NCBI GenBank assembly: GCA_019636285.1
Contig: JAHBXV010000010.1
Location: 1-64,000, forward strand
From: Planctomycetaceae bacterium
GTDB lineage: Bacteria; Planctomycetota; Planctomycetia; Planctomycetales; Planctomycetaceae
DNA: 64,000 nt
Reading direction: 5' to 3'
A program made the position numbers and the translations under genes. The notes under the pieces were generated by a model. It was given only the letters and a program-made list of their open reading frames with translations, made no database searches and was not told the DNA's origin. Within the stretch, counting starts at the first letter, position 1. Every line of letters starts with the position of its first letter. Below are positions 36,657 through 45,688 of this stretch, piece after piece.

Positions 36657-37292
36657 ATGAATCACGTACGCACGTCGCTGCTTCCCGGATTGGTCATTTT
36701 CGCGCTGGTGATGCGGGTGCTGCCGTACGCCCTGTATCAGGCGGGGATGCCCATCACCCCCGAGTTAACGTGGTATCCGTGGAATTTCTCGCCGTTCATG
36801 GCGTTCTGCCTGTTCGCGGGTGCGGCGGGCATGCAGAAGAAGAGCGCGTTGCTGCTGCCGATGGTGGTGCTCTTCCTGTCCGACTTGGCGATTTTGCTGC
36901 TGTCCGGGGACATCGAGTTCGCGCTTTATGGCGGACAGCCGCTGACATATGCCCTTTTCGCCTTCGTGACGCTGGCAGGCTGGAAGCTGGTCGGCCGGCG
37001 GCCCGGAATCGCGCTGGCGCTTCCGACGGCTTTCGCGGCCGAGTTGTTGTTCTTCCTCATCAGTAACTGGGCCGTCTGGCAGTTTGTCGAGGGCGTTCCT
37101 TATCCCAAGACCCCGGCCGGTTTGTGGACTTGTTATGAGATGGGCCTGCCCTATTTCGGGCGTTCGCTCATCAGCACCGGGCTGTTCACCCTCGTGCTGT
37201 TCAGCCCGCTGGGGGTGATCTGGACTCGAGCAGTACCGGCTCGTGCGGCCGTCCGCGAGCCGAACTCCGCGCTGACATCGGCGACCCGCTAG
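36657..37292 (+). CDS. DUF6580-like integral membrane protein, candidate B12 uptake component
   Basis: This 211-residue protein has about six hydrophobic segments (LLPGLVIFALVMRVLPYAL, SPFMAFCLFAGAAGM, LLLPMVVLFLSDLAILLL, YALFAFVTLAGWKLV, and two near the C-terminus). The TWYPWNFSPFMAFCLFAGA and FLISNWAVWQF patterns fit the DUF6580 family, which resembles the substrate-binding S components of ECF vitamin transporters. It lies between the DUF71 gene and the BtuF-like gene on the same strand, so a role in cobalamin or corrinoid uptake is a reasonable inference. GAAGG precedes the ATG. No ECF ATPase is nearby. Confidence 0.75.
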   Translation: MNHVRTSLLPGLVIFALVMRVLPYALYQAGMPITPELTWYPWNFSPFMAFCLFAGAAGMQKKSALLLPMVVLFLSDLAILLLSGDIEFALYGGQPLTYALFAFVTLAGWKLVGRRPGIALALPTAFAAELLFFLISNWAVWQFVEGVPYPKTPAGLWTCYEMGLPYFGRSLISTGLFTLVLFSPLGVIWTRAVPARAAVREPNSALTSATR

Positions 37293-37314
37293 GGCTTTGT
37301 CCAAGCTTGATTTT

Positions 37315-37345
37315 CTTGTGGCACTGGCAGAGCCAGTGCCACAAG
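37315..37345. repeat. CTTGTGGCACTGGC perfect palindrome
   Basis: A 14-bp stem (CTTGTGGCACTGGC with GCCAGTGCCACAAG) closes a three-base loop, 22 bases after the DUF6580-like stop. It belongs to the GCCACTGGC repeat family seen at 26431 and 55571. Confidence 0.85.
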
Positions 37346-37401
37346 ATTACGTAGCCTGCGGCTCGGCAAGATGAACGCCGCTCAACCGGGGAGTTGCCAG
37401 G

Positions 37402-38340
37402 ATGTCGAATCCGCGCATCGTCTCCCTGATTGCCAGCGCGACGGAAATTGTCGCGGCACTCGATGCGGCTGACTGGCTGGTCGGTCGCTCCCACGAGTGC
37501 GATTACCCGCCGTCGGTCACCACGCTGCCGGCCTGCTCGTCGCCGAAGTTCGACATTCATGGCGACAGCCGCGAGATCGATCAGCGGGTGAAGTCGACGC
37601 TGCAATCGGCGACGTCGGTCTACGATGTCGACCAGGCGCTCCTGGACGAATTGGAGCCGACGGTCGTCATTACGCAGTCGCAGTGCGAGGTCTGCGCCGT
37701 CAGCCTGGCGGATGTCGAGAAAGCCGTCTGCGAAATGACCCGCTCGCGGCCCAAGGTGGTGGCATGCGAGCCCAATCGTCTGGAAGACATCTGGGAAGAC
37801 ATCCAGCGGATTGCCGACGCGATTGGCGTGGGTGATCGCGGACGGGCGCTCGTGGCGCGGTGCTGTAAGCGGCTGGAACAATTGCGGCGGCGGATCAACG
37901 AGTTTTCCGGGGCTCGGCCGACGATCGCATGCATCGAGTGGATCGAGCCGCTGATGGCAGGGGGGAACTGGGTTCCCGAGTTGGTTGAGATTGCCGGGGG
38001 AAATTCGCTGTTCGGGACGGCCGGTCAGCACTCACCCTGGATGACGTGGGATGAACTTCTGTTCGCGGATCCCGATGTGCTGGCGATCCTGCCGTGTGGG
38101 TTCGACATGCGCCGCACGTATGATGAGATGCACTGGCTGACGAACCGGCCGGAGTGGTTCGAGCTGTCAGCCGCTCGAAACGGGCGCGTGGTGCTGACGG
38201 ATGGAAACCAATATTTCAATCGGCCGGGGCCACGCGTCGTCGAGTCGGCCGAGATTTTCGCGGAGATCCTGTATCCGGGCCAAATTGACTTCGGTCACAG
38301 GGGAACGGGGTGGCTGCCGTGGCCCGAACGGCCGGCCTGA
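37402..38340 (+). CDS. BtuF-like cobalamin-binding (periplasmic-binding fold) protein
   Basis: The ATG at 37402 (GGGGAG upstream) gives 312 residues: MSNPRIVSLIASATEIVAAL, the standard start of the BtuF/FhuD type III binding-protein fold. Further features are DVDQALLDELEPTVVITQSQCEVCAVS and the C-terminal GQHSPWMTWDELLFADPDVLAILPCGF. It has no signal peptide or lipobox, so it may be cytoplasmic or exported by another route. No BtuC or BtuD gene is present. Many Gram-negative genomes carry such orphan proteins beside DUF71 genes. The binding of B12 is inferred from family and context. A palindromic repeat separates it from the membrane protein gene. Confidence 0.85.
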   Translation: MSNPRIVSLIASATEIVAALDAADWLVGRSHECDYPPSVTTLPACSSPKFDIHGDSREIDQRVKSTLQSATSVYDVDQALLDELEPTVVITQSQCEVCAVSLADVEKAVCEMTRSRPKVVACEPNRLEDIWEDIQRIADAIGVGDRGRALVARCCKRLEQLRRRINEFSGARPTIACIEWIEPLMAGGNWVPELVEIAGGNSLFGTAGQHSPWMTWDELLFADPDVLAILPCGFDMRRTYDEMHWLTNRPEWFELSAARNGRVVLTDGNQYFNRPGPRVVESAEIFAEILYPGQIDFGHRGTGWLPWPERPA

Positions 38341-38466
38341 ACCGGGCTTTGTATCGCGAAGTCCGAAAACCGGGAAAACCTCGGTCTTGTTCCTCGTGCC
38401 AGCGCGTGCGATGATCTGGGGTCTTGATTTGTCGACCGATTTATCGTCGCCGCGGAAAGCTTGCTC

Positions 38467-39561
38467 ATGTTTCGGCTGATTCTGTCGCTGGTGTGTCTGA
38501 TCCCGGTTTTCGCGGGCCGTCTGGCGAGCGCGGAGGTGGAGACGATCTCGGGGACGGGTGTCGACGATTTTTCGGGAGATGGGGGTCCGGCCGTTCAGGC
38601 GGCCAGCGGACAGCCATTTGGGCTGGTGGTTGGTCCCGACGGGGGTCTGTATGTCTGCGAGACTTCAAATCACTGTATTCGTCGGGTCGATCTCAAGACG
38701 GGGATTATCACGACGGTCGCGGGGGTAGGCCGCCAGGTCGGCTACTCGGGAGATGGTGGGCCGGCGACGGAAGCCAAGCTGAACGAGCCGTACGAAGTGC
38801 GCTTCGATGCCGACGGCAACCTGTTTTTCGTGGAGATGCGGAACCATGTGATTCGCCGGGTCGATGCGAAGACGCGGATGATTTCGACGGTTGCGGGAAC
38901 GGGGCAGCCGGGTTTCAGCGGAGACGGGGGAACGGCGACTTCGGCGCAGTTCAAGCAGCCGCATTCGATCGTTCTGGATGGCAAAGGGGGGCTGTACGTC
39001 TGCGACATCGGCAATCACCGGATCCGGAAAATCAATCTCTCGACCGGGATCGTGAAGACGGTGGCGGGAACCGGGGAGCGAGAAGCGACACCGGACGGGG
39101 CGATGATTGCGGGGACTGCTCTCAACGGTCCTCGAGCGCTCGACGTCCTGCCGAATGGCGACTTCGTCCTGGCGCTGCGTGAAGGGAACGCGGTCTACCA
39201 GATACAGTGGCAGGCCGGCCAATACCGTCATCTGGCGGGAGTGGGTGGGCCAAACGGTTACTCGGGTGACGGCGGTCCGGCCAAACTGGCCAAGCTGGCC
39301 GGTCCGAAAGGGGTGGCGATCGCGCCGGATGGCGACATTTACCTGGCCGACACGGAAAGCCATACCGTGCGGGTGATCCGCCAGGGATCGCTGGTCATCG
39401 AGACGGTGGTTGGGGACGGCCAGAAAGGGGACGGGCCGGATGGGCCGCCCATGGCCTGCCGCCTCAACCGTCCCCACGGCGTGTTTGTCGACGCGGAAGG
39501 GACGCTGTACATCGGCGACAGTTCGAACAACAAGGTTCGGCGGCTGAGACGAACTCGCTAG
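38467..39561 (+). CDS. Exported NHL-repeat beta-propeller protein
   Basis: The ATG at 38467 opens a signal peptide (MFRLILSLVCLIPVFAGRLASA); the mature part starts EVETISGTG. Repeats of about 55 residues follow, each with GFSGDGGPA-like, G-D-Y-LYVCDTGNHRIRKI-like and T-TVAGTG-like strands; five to six are visible, forming an NHL propeller. Such proteins bind ligands or other proteins in the periplasm. The length is 364 residues. No neighbour suggests its ligand. The TTG at 38461 is a less likely start. Confidence 0.9.
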   Translation: MFRLILSLVCLIPVFAGRLASAEVETISGTGVDDFSGDGGPAVQAASGQPFGLVVGPDGGLYVCETSNHCIRRVDLKTGIITTVAGVGRQVGYSGDGGPATEAKLNEPYEVRFDADGNLFFVEMRNHVIRRVDAKTRMISTVAGTGQPGFSGDGGTATSAQFKQPHSIVLDGKGGLYVCDIGNHRIRKINLSTGIVKTVAGTGEREATPDGAMIAGTALNGPRALDVLPNGDFVLALREGNAVYQIQWQAGQYRHLAGVGGPNGYSGDGGPAKLAKLAGPKGVAIAPDGDIYLADTESHTVRVIRQGSLVIETVVGDGQKGDGPDGPPMACRLNRPHGVFVDAEGTLYIGDSSNNKVRRLRRTR

Positions 39562-39858
39562 TGGCCGTGTTCCGAATGCGATTTCTGTCCGTTTGAACGA
39601 GAAAGCGAACCCCGACCCATCGCCTGATCGGCCAACGTCTGGCAGATCGCTGACACTCCCCTGTATCATAAATAATTGCTTCCTGCTCGCGGGAGGGCCG
39701 GCCGCGCCCGTTCACAGGCCGATTTCACTTGTTCCGTTCGAGGTTGAGTGAGGCGGGGCCTGGGAACGAGATGGCCGATGTATTGATTTCCGGAACCGCC
39801 GACGAATTGGTTAACTGGCTGTCGGCACTCGCGCACACTGCTTCAAAGGAAGGCGACC

Positions 39859-41799
39859 GTGGCCACTGGCAAGCCGTCCGCCGCGAAACTCCCCACGCAT
39901 GCCGTGGGGATCGACCTGGGAACCACGTACTCGTGCATTTCGTATCTGAACGAGCACGGCGAGCCGGTCACCATTCCGAATCGCGATGGGGAATTGTGCA
40001 CGCCGTCGGCCGTGCTGATTGATCGCGGCGAGGTCATCGTGGGGACCGAGGCGCTGCGGAACTCGGTGCGGAAGCCGGAGCGCGTGATCCAGCATGCCAA
40101 GCGGTTCATGGGAAACCCCGACAAGAAGTGGATCATCGATGGGCGCGGCTACACGCCGCTGGATGTGTCGACGCTGATCCTGCGAAGCCTGTTGGACTCG
40201 GCGCGCGAGCGTCTGGGGGCGGTCGATCAGGCCGTCATCACGGTTCCCGCTCAGTTCAGCGAAGTGCAGCGACAGGCAACGGCGGAGGCAGGGCGAAGGG
40301 CGGGTCTCAAGAAGATCGACATCATCAATGAGCCGGTGGCGGCGGCGCTCTGTTTCGTGCTGGGGACGGAAGGGATCTGGTTCACGGAACTGGCGACGTC
40401 GCAGATGATTATGGTGGCGGATCTCGGCGGCGGGACGTTCGACCTGTCGCTGGTGCGGTACCAGAAGAACGAGGTCGTCGTCGTGGCGAGCGGCGGGGAT
40501 TTGCAACTCGGGGGAGCCGACTGGAACGCCGCGTTGCAGAAGGCAATCGCCAAGCAGTTTGCCCGCGACTTCAACCTGGATGTGATGAAGGATCGCGAAT
40601 CGGCCCAGGCGCTGGCTTTGGAAGTCGAACAGGCGAAGCGGAGCCTGTCGATTCGGCCGCGAACAGTCGTCACGTGCCAGACCGCCGGACAGCGAAAGTC
40701 TTACCAGGTCGACCAGGCGCAATTCGAACGGCAGACGAGCAATCACGTTGCCCGCATGGAAAAGCTGGTCAATGACCTCTTGACCGAACGGAAGCTGGGT
40801 TGGGCGCACGTCGATGTTGTGCTGACGACCGGCGGCGCGTCGCGAATGCCTATGGTGCGCGAGATGCTCAAACGGCTGAGCGGCCGGACGCTGAATACGT
40901 CGCTATCGCCGGATCAGTCGATCGCGCATGGCGCGACGTATTACGCGGGGATGCTGCTGTCGAACAGCCAGTTCGCGCGTTCGATCCTGAAGCCGCAGGC
41001 GGCCGCGCGGCTCGCGCAGTTCAAGCAGAAGAGCGTGAATGCCCGCGCCTTGGGAATTCTGGTGCGCGAGATGGAGAGCGGCGAACGGGTGCCGCATTAC
41101 TTCCTGCCTGCCAACACCTCCCTGCCCACCTCGGTGACGACGACGGTGGGAACCGTCAAAGCCAACCAGCGTCGCGTTCAACTGCGCGTGGTGGAAAGCG
41201 GAACCTCGGCCGATGATCGATTCGTCGAAATTGGAACTTGTCAGGTTGAGCCGCTCCCGGCGGGGCTGCCGGAAGGTGAGGAGATCACCGTCACGATTCG
41301 CTACGACGAGCAGGCACGAGTACTCGTCGAAGCGAAAGTACTGAGAACCGGCCAGGTCGCCCAGACGGAATTCATTCGGCTCGATAACCTCGTCACGAGC
41401 GCGCTGACTGAAGACGCTCCCGATGCCGAGATTCGCGTGAAATCGGGCCCGCGTGAGGCAGCACCCAAGGCGATCGTCCCGCTGGCCACCGAGGAATCGC
41501 TGACTTCGGACAGCATGGAAGAACTGAGCGCACCAGTGCTCCTGTGCAACACGTGCGAAGAACCGCTCGACGCGAAGGGGAACTGTCCGAAATGCGCGGC
41601 GTCTTCCGCACGAGGTGGTGCGCGGCGACCCGCGCCGACGCTGCCGCCGATTCCGCTGCCCAGCGATGACGAGATTATTGACCTGGTACCCAAGACTCAG
41701 CCCAAGCCGCGGCCGAAATCGGCCACTTCGGCTCCGCTGCCGGCGAAGCCGAAGGTCAAGGCGCCGCCGTTGCCGCCTTCGATCAAGCCGCCGCGATAG
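39859..41799 (+). CDS. Hsp70-family protein with zinc-ribbon and Pro-rich tail
   Basis: The start is a GTG at 39859 with AAGGAAGG upstream; the product is 646 residues. The ATPase domain shows AVGIDLGTTYSCISYL, INEPVAAALCF, MVADLGGGTFDLSLV and LTTGGASRMPMVREML. The beta substrate-binding region follows and is shorter than in DnaK; the helical lid and EEVD-like end are absent. Instead, residues 563-579 form CNTCEEPLDAKGNCPKC, a zinc-ribbon-like CxxC-x9-CxxC, followed by a Pro/Lys-rich tail of about 60 residues. No grpE or dnaJ gene is adjacent. It is probably a specialised Hsp70 paralogue and not the housekeeping dnaK. Confidence 0.92.
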   Translation: MATGKPSAAKLPTHAVGIDLGTTYSCISYLNEHGEPVTIPNRDGELCTPSAVLIDRGEVIVGTEALRNSVRKPERVIQHAKRFMGNPDKKWIIDGRGYTPLDVSTLILRSLLDSARERLGAVDQAVITVPAQFSEVQRQATAEAGRRAGLKKIDIINEPVAAALCFVLGTEGIWFTELATSQMIMVADLGGGTFDLSLVRYQKNEVVVVASGGDLQLGGADWNAALQKAIAKQFARDFNLDVMKDRESAQALALEVEQAKRSLSIRPRTVVTCQTAGQRKSYQVDQAQFERQTSNHVARMEKLVNDLLTERKLGWAHVDVVLTTGGASRMPMVREMLKRLSGRTLNTSLSPDQSIAHGATYYAGMLLSNSQFARSILKPQAAARLAQFKQKSVNARALGILVREMESGERVPHYFLPANTSLPTSVTTTVGTVKANQRRVQLRVVESGTSADDRFVEIGTCQVEPLPAGLPEGEEITVTIRYDEQARVLVEAKVLRTGQVAQTEFIRLDNLVTSALTEDAPDAEIRVKSGPREAAPKAIVPLATEESLTSDSMEELSAPVLLCNTCEEPLDAKGNCPKCAASSARGGARRPAPTLPPIPLPSDDEIIDLVPKTQPKPRPKSATSAPLPAKPKVKAPPLPPSIKPPR

Positions 41800-41817
41800 G
41801 CGTCGGTCGGACGTGAC

Positions 41818-42747
41818 TCATCGGCGCGTCTGTTCGAAGAGTTGGGTCGCCTGCGGCCCGAGGAAGCCGGAAAAGAGTTGCCGAGACCCGGTGAGGGGAT
41901 CGGTGACTTCGGTCCGCTCGGCGAGTTCGAAGTAGGCATACGGCCACTCGAGAGTCGTGATCTTTCCAGCTTCCAGGACTTCGACCTGGGCGAGGTCCGC
42001 CGAAGTGGCGGTCTGGCGCAGCGGGCTTCCGGGTCGTCCTTCGATTTCCTGCTTCATCGGAATGCCGGCAGCCGTCAGCGTGGCGACGGTTTCGCCGAGG
42101 TCGCGAAAGCCGGGGGCCTGCTGGGCGTTGACGAAAGCCGTGAAGTGATTGACCCGGTTGCCGTGCACCAGAACCCAGGCTGCGTACTGGCTGGTCTGGT
42201 TGAGGGCGACGACGAGATCGCGAGGAGGCGGACTCCAAGGGCGGACCTCAATGGCGTCGATGCACATCTGGAGGAGGTCTGGCGGCACCTGCATTTTGAG
42301 GTCGGAAAGCTGCGCGAGGATGTCGTCGCTGATGAGTGGTCGTGACTCCGCCACGACGTCGCATAAGGGCTCACGCAGGTCGGGGCCTAGCTTCCAGGTT
42401 TGCAGTTCGGAGATGAAAAGCCGCGGGAAGCCAGGCTGAGGATGCTCGAAGTGGATGGCGGAGAGATGTTTGTCCGGAAAGCGGTAGCCGCATCGTGGCT
42501 CGTAGCCGAGTGCTTCGAAGAGACGGCTGATGGAGGCGATGCCCGAGAACGGTTGCTGCGTGGCGAGCGTGCGGAAGGCGATGTGATCGTTGATGAAGCG
42601 ACCGCCGGCTCGTGTCAGCAGGTCCAGATAGACGGGAACGAAGCGGACCCGCCGACAGTACGTCTGCCAGAGGCGATCGAGAAGCTCTGCGAGGAAACGA
42701 TCGCCCGTTCCGGTCGGACACAGATCAGCATGTGGCGTGGCGCTCAT
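41818..42747 (-). CDS. DUF1338 family protein (2-oxoadipate dioxygenase/decarboxylase-like)
   Basis: This 309-residue protein has the DUF1338 pattern: an N-terminal helix, NDHIAFRT with metal ligand His55, HLSAIHFEH with a further His, HGNRVNHFTAF and GIPMKQEIEG, and a C-terminal YAYFELAER with a conserved Glu. Characterised members, such as HglS, are Fe(II) enzymes that convert 2-oxoadipate to D-2-hydroxyglutarate in lysine catabolism. The residues expected to bind metal appear present. No lysine-catabolism gene is next to it, so the substrate is tentative. It is convergent with the Hsp70 gene (18-base gap). Confidence 0.88.
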   Translation of the reverse strand: MSATPHADLCPTGTGDRFLAELLDRLWQTYCRRVRFVPVYLDLLTRAGGRFINDHIAFRTLATQQPFSGIASISRLFEALGYEPRCGYRFPDKHLSAIHFEHPQPGFPRLFISELQTWKLGPDLREPLCDVVAESRPLISDDILAQLSDLKMQVPPDLLQMCIDAIEVRPWSPPPRDLVVALNQTSQYAAWVLVHGNRVNHFTAFVNAQQAPGFRDLGETVATLTAAGIPMKQEIEGRPGSPLRQTATSADLAQVEVLEAGKITTLEWPYAYFELAERTEVTDPLTGSRQLFSGFLGPQATQLFEQTRR

Positions 42748-42824
42748 CGGCTAACCTCCGCGACTCAGGTCTTAAAGTCCAATCTGAGGCTTCCGATAAA
42801 GATAATCAGTCGTGGGAGGGTTTC

Positions 42825-43871
42825 TCAGCCCAAAGCGCGGCGAATCGAGGCTTCGTTGACTGGTTGGATGACGCCGCGTTCGGTGATGAGTGCGGTGATG
42901 TTCGTAGCGGGAGCGACATCGAACGCTGGGTTGTAGACGGGGCAATTATCGGGAGCGGTCTGCTTGCCGAAGCCTTGCGTGATTTCTTCGGATCGGCGCT
43001 GCTCGATGGGGATTTGCTCGCCGTCCGCGAGGGTCAGGTCGAAGGTGCTCGAGGGAGCAGCCACGTAGAAGGGGATGCTGTGGGCTTTGCAGAGGACCGA
43101 GAGTCCGTACGTGCCGATCTTATTGGCGGCGTCGCCGTTGGCGGCGATGCGGTCAGCCCCGACAATCACAGCCTGAACGCGACGCTCTTTCATGACCCAG
43201 GCGGCCATGCTGTCGCAAATGAGCGTGGCATCGACGCCGCGCTGCAGGAGTTCCCACATCGTCAGGCGGGCGCCTTGCAGCAATGGGCGCGTTTCGTCCG
43301 CATAGACTTTCAGCAGGGGGTTGGCCTTGGCAGCGGCGAAGATGACGGCGAGCGCGGTGCCGTCGCCAGCGGTCGCCAGGGCACCGGTGTTGCAGTGGGT
43401 GAGAACGCCTTCGCACCCGGCCAGCAACGGCGCGCCGTGTTCGGCCATGGCGGCGCACATCGCGCGATCTTCGGATTCGATCGCCCGCGCTTCTTCCAGT
43501 AATCGGTCATGAAGAGCGGTTGGCGCGAGATCCTGGAGACCGTTCGCCATCGCCCGCAGTCGGTCGAGCGCCCAGAAGAGATTGACGGCGGTCGGGCGGC
43601 TGGTGGCGAGGTAGTCGAGCACTTCGCTCAGCCGCGCGCGAAATCGTTCGGCGGAGCCGCCACGTTCGGTCTGACAACCGATGACGACTCCATACGCGGC
43701 AGCGACGCCAATGGCAGGGGCGCCACGCACGCGGAGCGCCTTGATGGCTTCCCACACGCCTTCGACGGTGGTCAGTTCCAGCACGCGCGTCTCGGTCGGA
43801 AGCAGGGTCTGGTCAAGGAGATCAAGATGGCCGGTCGCGTCGCCGCGCCAGCTTTGCGTGGGAATGGGCAC
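42825..43871 (-). CDS. mtnA: S-methyl-5-thioribose-1-phosphate isomerase
   Basis: MtnA converts methylthioribose-1-phosphate to methylthioribulose-1-phosphate in methionine salvage. The start is placed at a GTG at 43871, with GGAG 7 bases upstream; a TTG at 43889 would add six residues. The product is 348 residues. Signatures are KALRVRGAPAIGVAAAYG, catalytic Cys in LTHCNTGALATAG, Asp in VGADRIAANGDAANKIGTY, and the C-terminal YNPAFDVAPATNITALITE. No other mtn genes are adjacent. It shares methionine metabolism with the metH and the trans-sulfuration gene elsewhere in the window. Confidence 0.96.
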   Translation of the reverse strand: MPIPTQSWRGDATGHLDLLDQTLLPTETRVLELTTVEGVWEAIKALRVRGAPAIGVAAAYGVVIGCQTERGGSAERFRARLSEVLDYLATSRPTAVNLFWALDRLRAMANGLQDLAPTALHDRLLEEARAIESEDRAMCAAMAEHGAPLLAGCEGVLTHCNTGALATAGDGTALAVIFAAAKANPLLKVYADETRPLLQGARLTMWELLQRGVDATLICDSMAAWVMKERRVQAVIVGADRIAANGDAANKIGTYGLSVLCKAHSIPFYVAAPSSTFDLTLADGEQIPIEQRRSEEITQGFGKQTAPDNCPVYNPAFDVAPATNITALITERGVIQPVNEASIRRALG

Positions 43872-43951
43872 TGGGGACTCCGGGGGCAAGGCCTGAGACT
43901 TGAGGCTGTAGGCTTGAGGGAGCGAGGAAGCGAACTCATCGGGAGAGCTGG

Positions 43952-43976
43952 CGTTCCCAGGCGGAGCCTGGGAACG
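43952..43976. repeat. CGTTCCCAGGC palindrome
   Basis: CGTTCCCAGGC and GCCTGGGAACG form an 11-bp stem around GGA, in the mtnA leader. Related fragments (CCTGGGAACGA) occur near 39758, 53913 and 54204-54227. Confidence 0.75.
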
Positions 43977-44000
43977 AGTTGTTGCCGGGAATCGTGATCG

Positions 44001-44420
44001 CTATTTCATTGGGGAGTAGTCAGTGGGGGTTAGGAGGACGGAGTCGACCTTGGTGACGATCGGGCCGTTGGCTTCGGTTTCGGCTTTCACTTTCAGCCAT
44101 TCCGGGTCTTTGCGGAAGGCGTCGAACGAGGCGTTGCGGGCCTCGACGCTGTCGTGAGCGAGCAGGTAAACGAGGGTATTCGGCTGCTCGTTCGGCACGA
44201 GGTAGACGACATTCGACATGCCGTGCTTTTCAAACAGCTTCAGGGTGTGATCGCGGAAGCGGGCATGCAGTTCCGGCAATTTGCCCTCAGGAGAAGTATA
44301 CGTCCGCAGTTCGTAAATCATGGGCGTTTTTTCCTTCGAACCCTGGGCAAAACCGGCTGCCCAGCCGAGCGAGAGGGTGACGAGAGCAAGCGCGACAAGC
44401 GTCGTGGGCTGGCGAAACAT
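44001..44420 (-). CDS. Exported NIPSNAP-domain protein
   Basis: The ATG at 44420 (AAGGAA upstream) gives 139 residues. The signal peptide is MFRQPTTLVALALVTLSLGW through FAQ. The mature protein is a ferredoxin-like NIPSNAP domain: MIYELRTYTSPEGKLPELHARFRDH, then NVVYLVPNEQPNTLVYLLAHDSVEARNASFDAFRKDPEW. The family is common as exported dimeric alpha-beta-barrel proteins in planctomycetes, without an agreed function. It lies upstream of the NagB-like gene's 3' end in the opposite order, separated from that gene by a palindrome. Confidence 0.88.
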   Translation of the reverse strand: MFRQPTTLVALALVTLSLGWAAGFAQGSKEKTPMIYELRTYTSPEGKLPELHARFRDHTLKLFEKHGMSNVVYLVPNEQPNTLVYLLAHDSVEARNASFDAFRKDPEWLKVKAETEANGPIVTKVDSVLLTPTDYSPMK

Positions 44421-44479
44421 GGCAATTCCTTCGCGAAAGGGATCTATGGCGCTGGGAAAAGGACTCCGCGATCCGTGGC

Positions 44480-44534
44480 CCGAAGGGGGAGCGAGGGACA
44501 GGACAGGGCAGCCCTCGCTCACGCTTCGGGTTAC
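44480..44534. repeat. AGTAACCCGAA repeat family, variant copy
   Basis: CCGAAGGGGGAGCGAGGG faces CCCTCGCTCACGCTTCGGGT with TAC; the left arm has diverged but still pairs with the right arm. Confidence 0.65.
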
Positions 44535-44546
44535 TAAAAATCTGGC

Positions 44547-45497
44547 TCAGTTGCACTCGGCGACGAGGGGGCCGGCGAGTTCCTGGATGTAGAACAACCG
44601 TCCCGGCTGAGTGGGCATGTAGGTCGAGGGGATCCAGGGGGTCGGCTGATGACGCAGCGTCATCCACAGCGACAGCCCCTGCCACATCATGCCGCGCAAC
44701 AGGACGCCATCGGCGCCGCCGATGATTTTGTCGGCGCCGACGAAGAGGCCGGGACCGATGGTGTTCGCGAACGCCGGGACCAGCGTGGTTCGGCTCTTGA
44801 AGCTGGTGATGGCGTTCTGCTCGATCGTCAGCGGATGCAGCCTGGCACCGAGGCGATGAGTCTGCCGCTTCCATTCCTGCTCGCTGGCGTATTCACCGGC
44901 GAACTGCGGCTCCCAGAAGGCGATATGGCAGACGCGGCCGATGCCGAAGATGACGACCAGTTTGGCCCCCTTGGCGCGGAGCTCGCCGATCTTGTCGGCA
45001 TAGGTGGGGAGGAGTTTCTTCGTCGCGAAGTTGCGCTGCTTTTTCGGGACGGTCAGTTTGCCCAACGGGCCGTAGAAGGCGTGCTCCATCGCGTATTGAA
45101 ATGCGCCCGGATTCGTGGAGGGGAGGGTGTTCCCCTCGGCGTCGCTCCACTCGTCCATGTTGAAGCCATGCACGTGGTCGCACGAGACGCCCCACTCCTG
45201 CAGGAAGTAGACCGCCCAGCGGTACATGCCCATGGGGCCGACGGGGAGGATCATGGCGAGTTGTTCGCCGGCGTCGCGAGCCTGCTTGATCGTCCAGGCG
45301 ATTTCATGGCCCATCAGCGTGTCGAAGTCGGCCTGGGTCGCGCAGGGGATGGGCTCGAACTTCTTGTTCCACCATTTCTGCCGGGCGCCAATCGTCGAGG
45401 GATCGGGATCGACGCAGGCATCGATAACCGCGAGATCCCAGCCGGCGGGGAAGAATCCTTCGAGCAAACTCCCGGACAGAGTCGACAGCAAATCCAT
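44547..45497 (-). CDS. NagB-like glucosamine-6-phosphate deaminase/isomerase family protein
   Basis: The ATG at 45497 follows AGAGGG and gives 316 residues. The Rossmann-type fold is recognisable from [25 protein letters not shown] (compare LDEY in NagB) and [18 protein letters not shown]. In NagB the last motif is GIGxDGHIAFNEP; here the catalytic Asp and following Gly are replaced by Val-Cys, while His and Glu are kept. The ring-opening base is therefore altered and deaminase activity is doubtful. The C-terminus ends with a typical [18 protein letters not shown] helix. The protein could act on a different amino sugar or have become a sensor. Confidence 0.8.
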   Translation of the reverse strand: MDLLSTLSGSLLEGFFPAGWDLAVIDACVDPDPSTIGARQKWWNKKFEPIPCATQADFDTLMGHEIAWTIKQARDAGEQLAMILPVGPMGMYRWAVYFLQEWGVSCDHVHGFNMDEWSDAEGNTLPSTNPGAFQYAMEHAFYGPLGKLTVPKKQRNFATKKLLPTYADKIGELRAKGAKLVVIFGIGRVCHIAFWEPQFAGEYASEQEWKRQTHRLGARLHPLTIEQNAITSFKSRTTLVPAFANTIGPGLFVGADKIIGGADGVLLRGMMWQGLSLWMTLRHQPTPWIPSTYMPTQPGRLFYIQELAGPLVAECN

Positions 45498-45688
45498 GAA
45501 CAAACCCTCTAGCGGGGGTAAAAGAACACAGGAGGGCATGGCGTCCTGGCAGCCGAGAGCCCTGATTGACCGACGAGTTTGACGGGAATCGGGCGGCGAC
45601 ACAAACCAACAGTCGGCAGCCTCATTGAAGCACGGTAAGGTAGTCGGCTGAGCGTCTCGTTCCCGTACTTTTCAGCGCCTGCTTTTCC

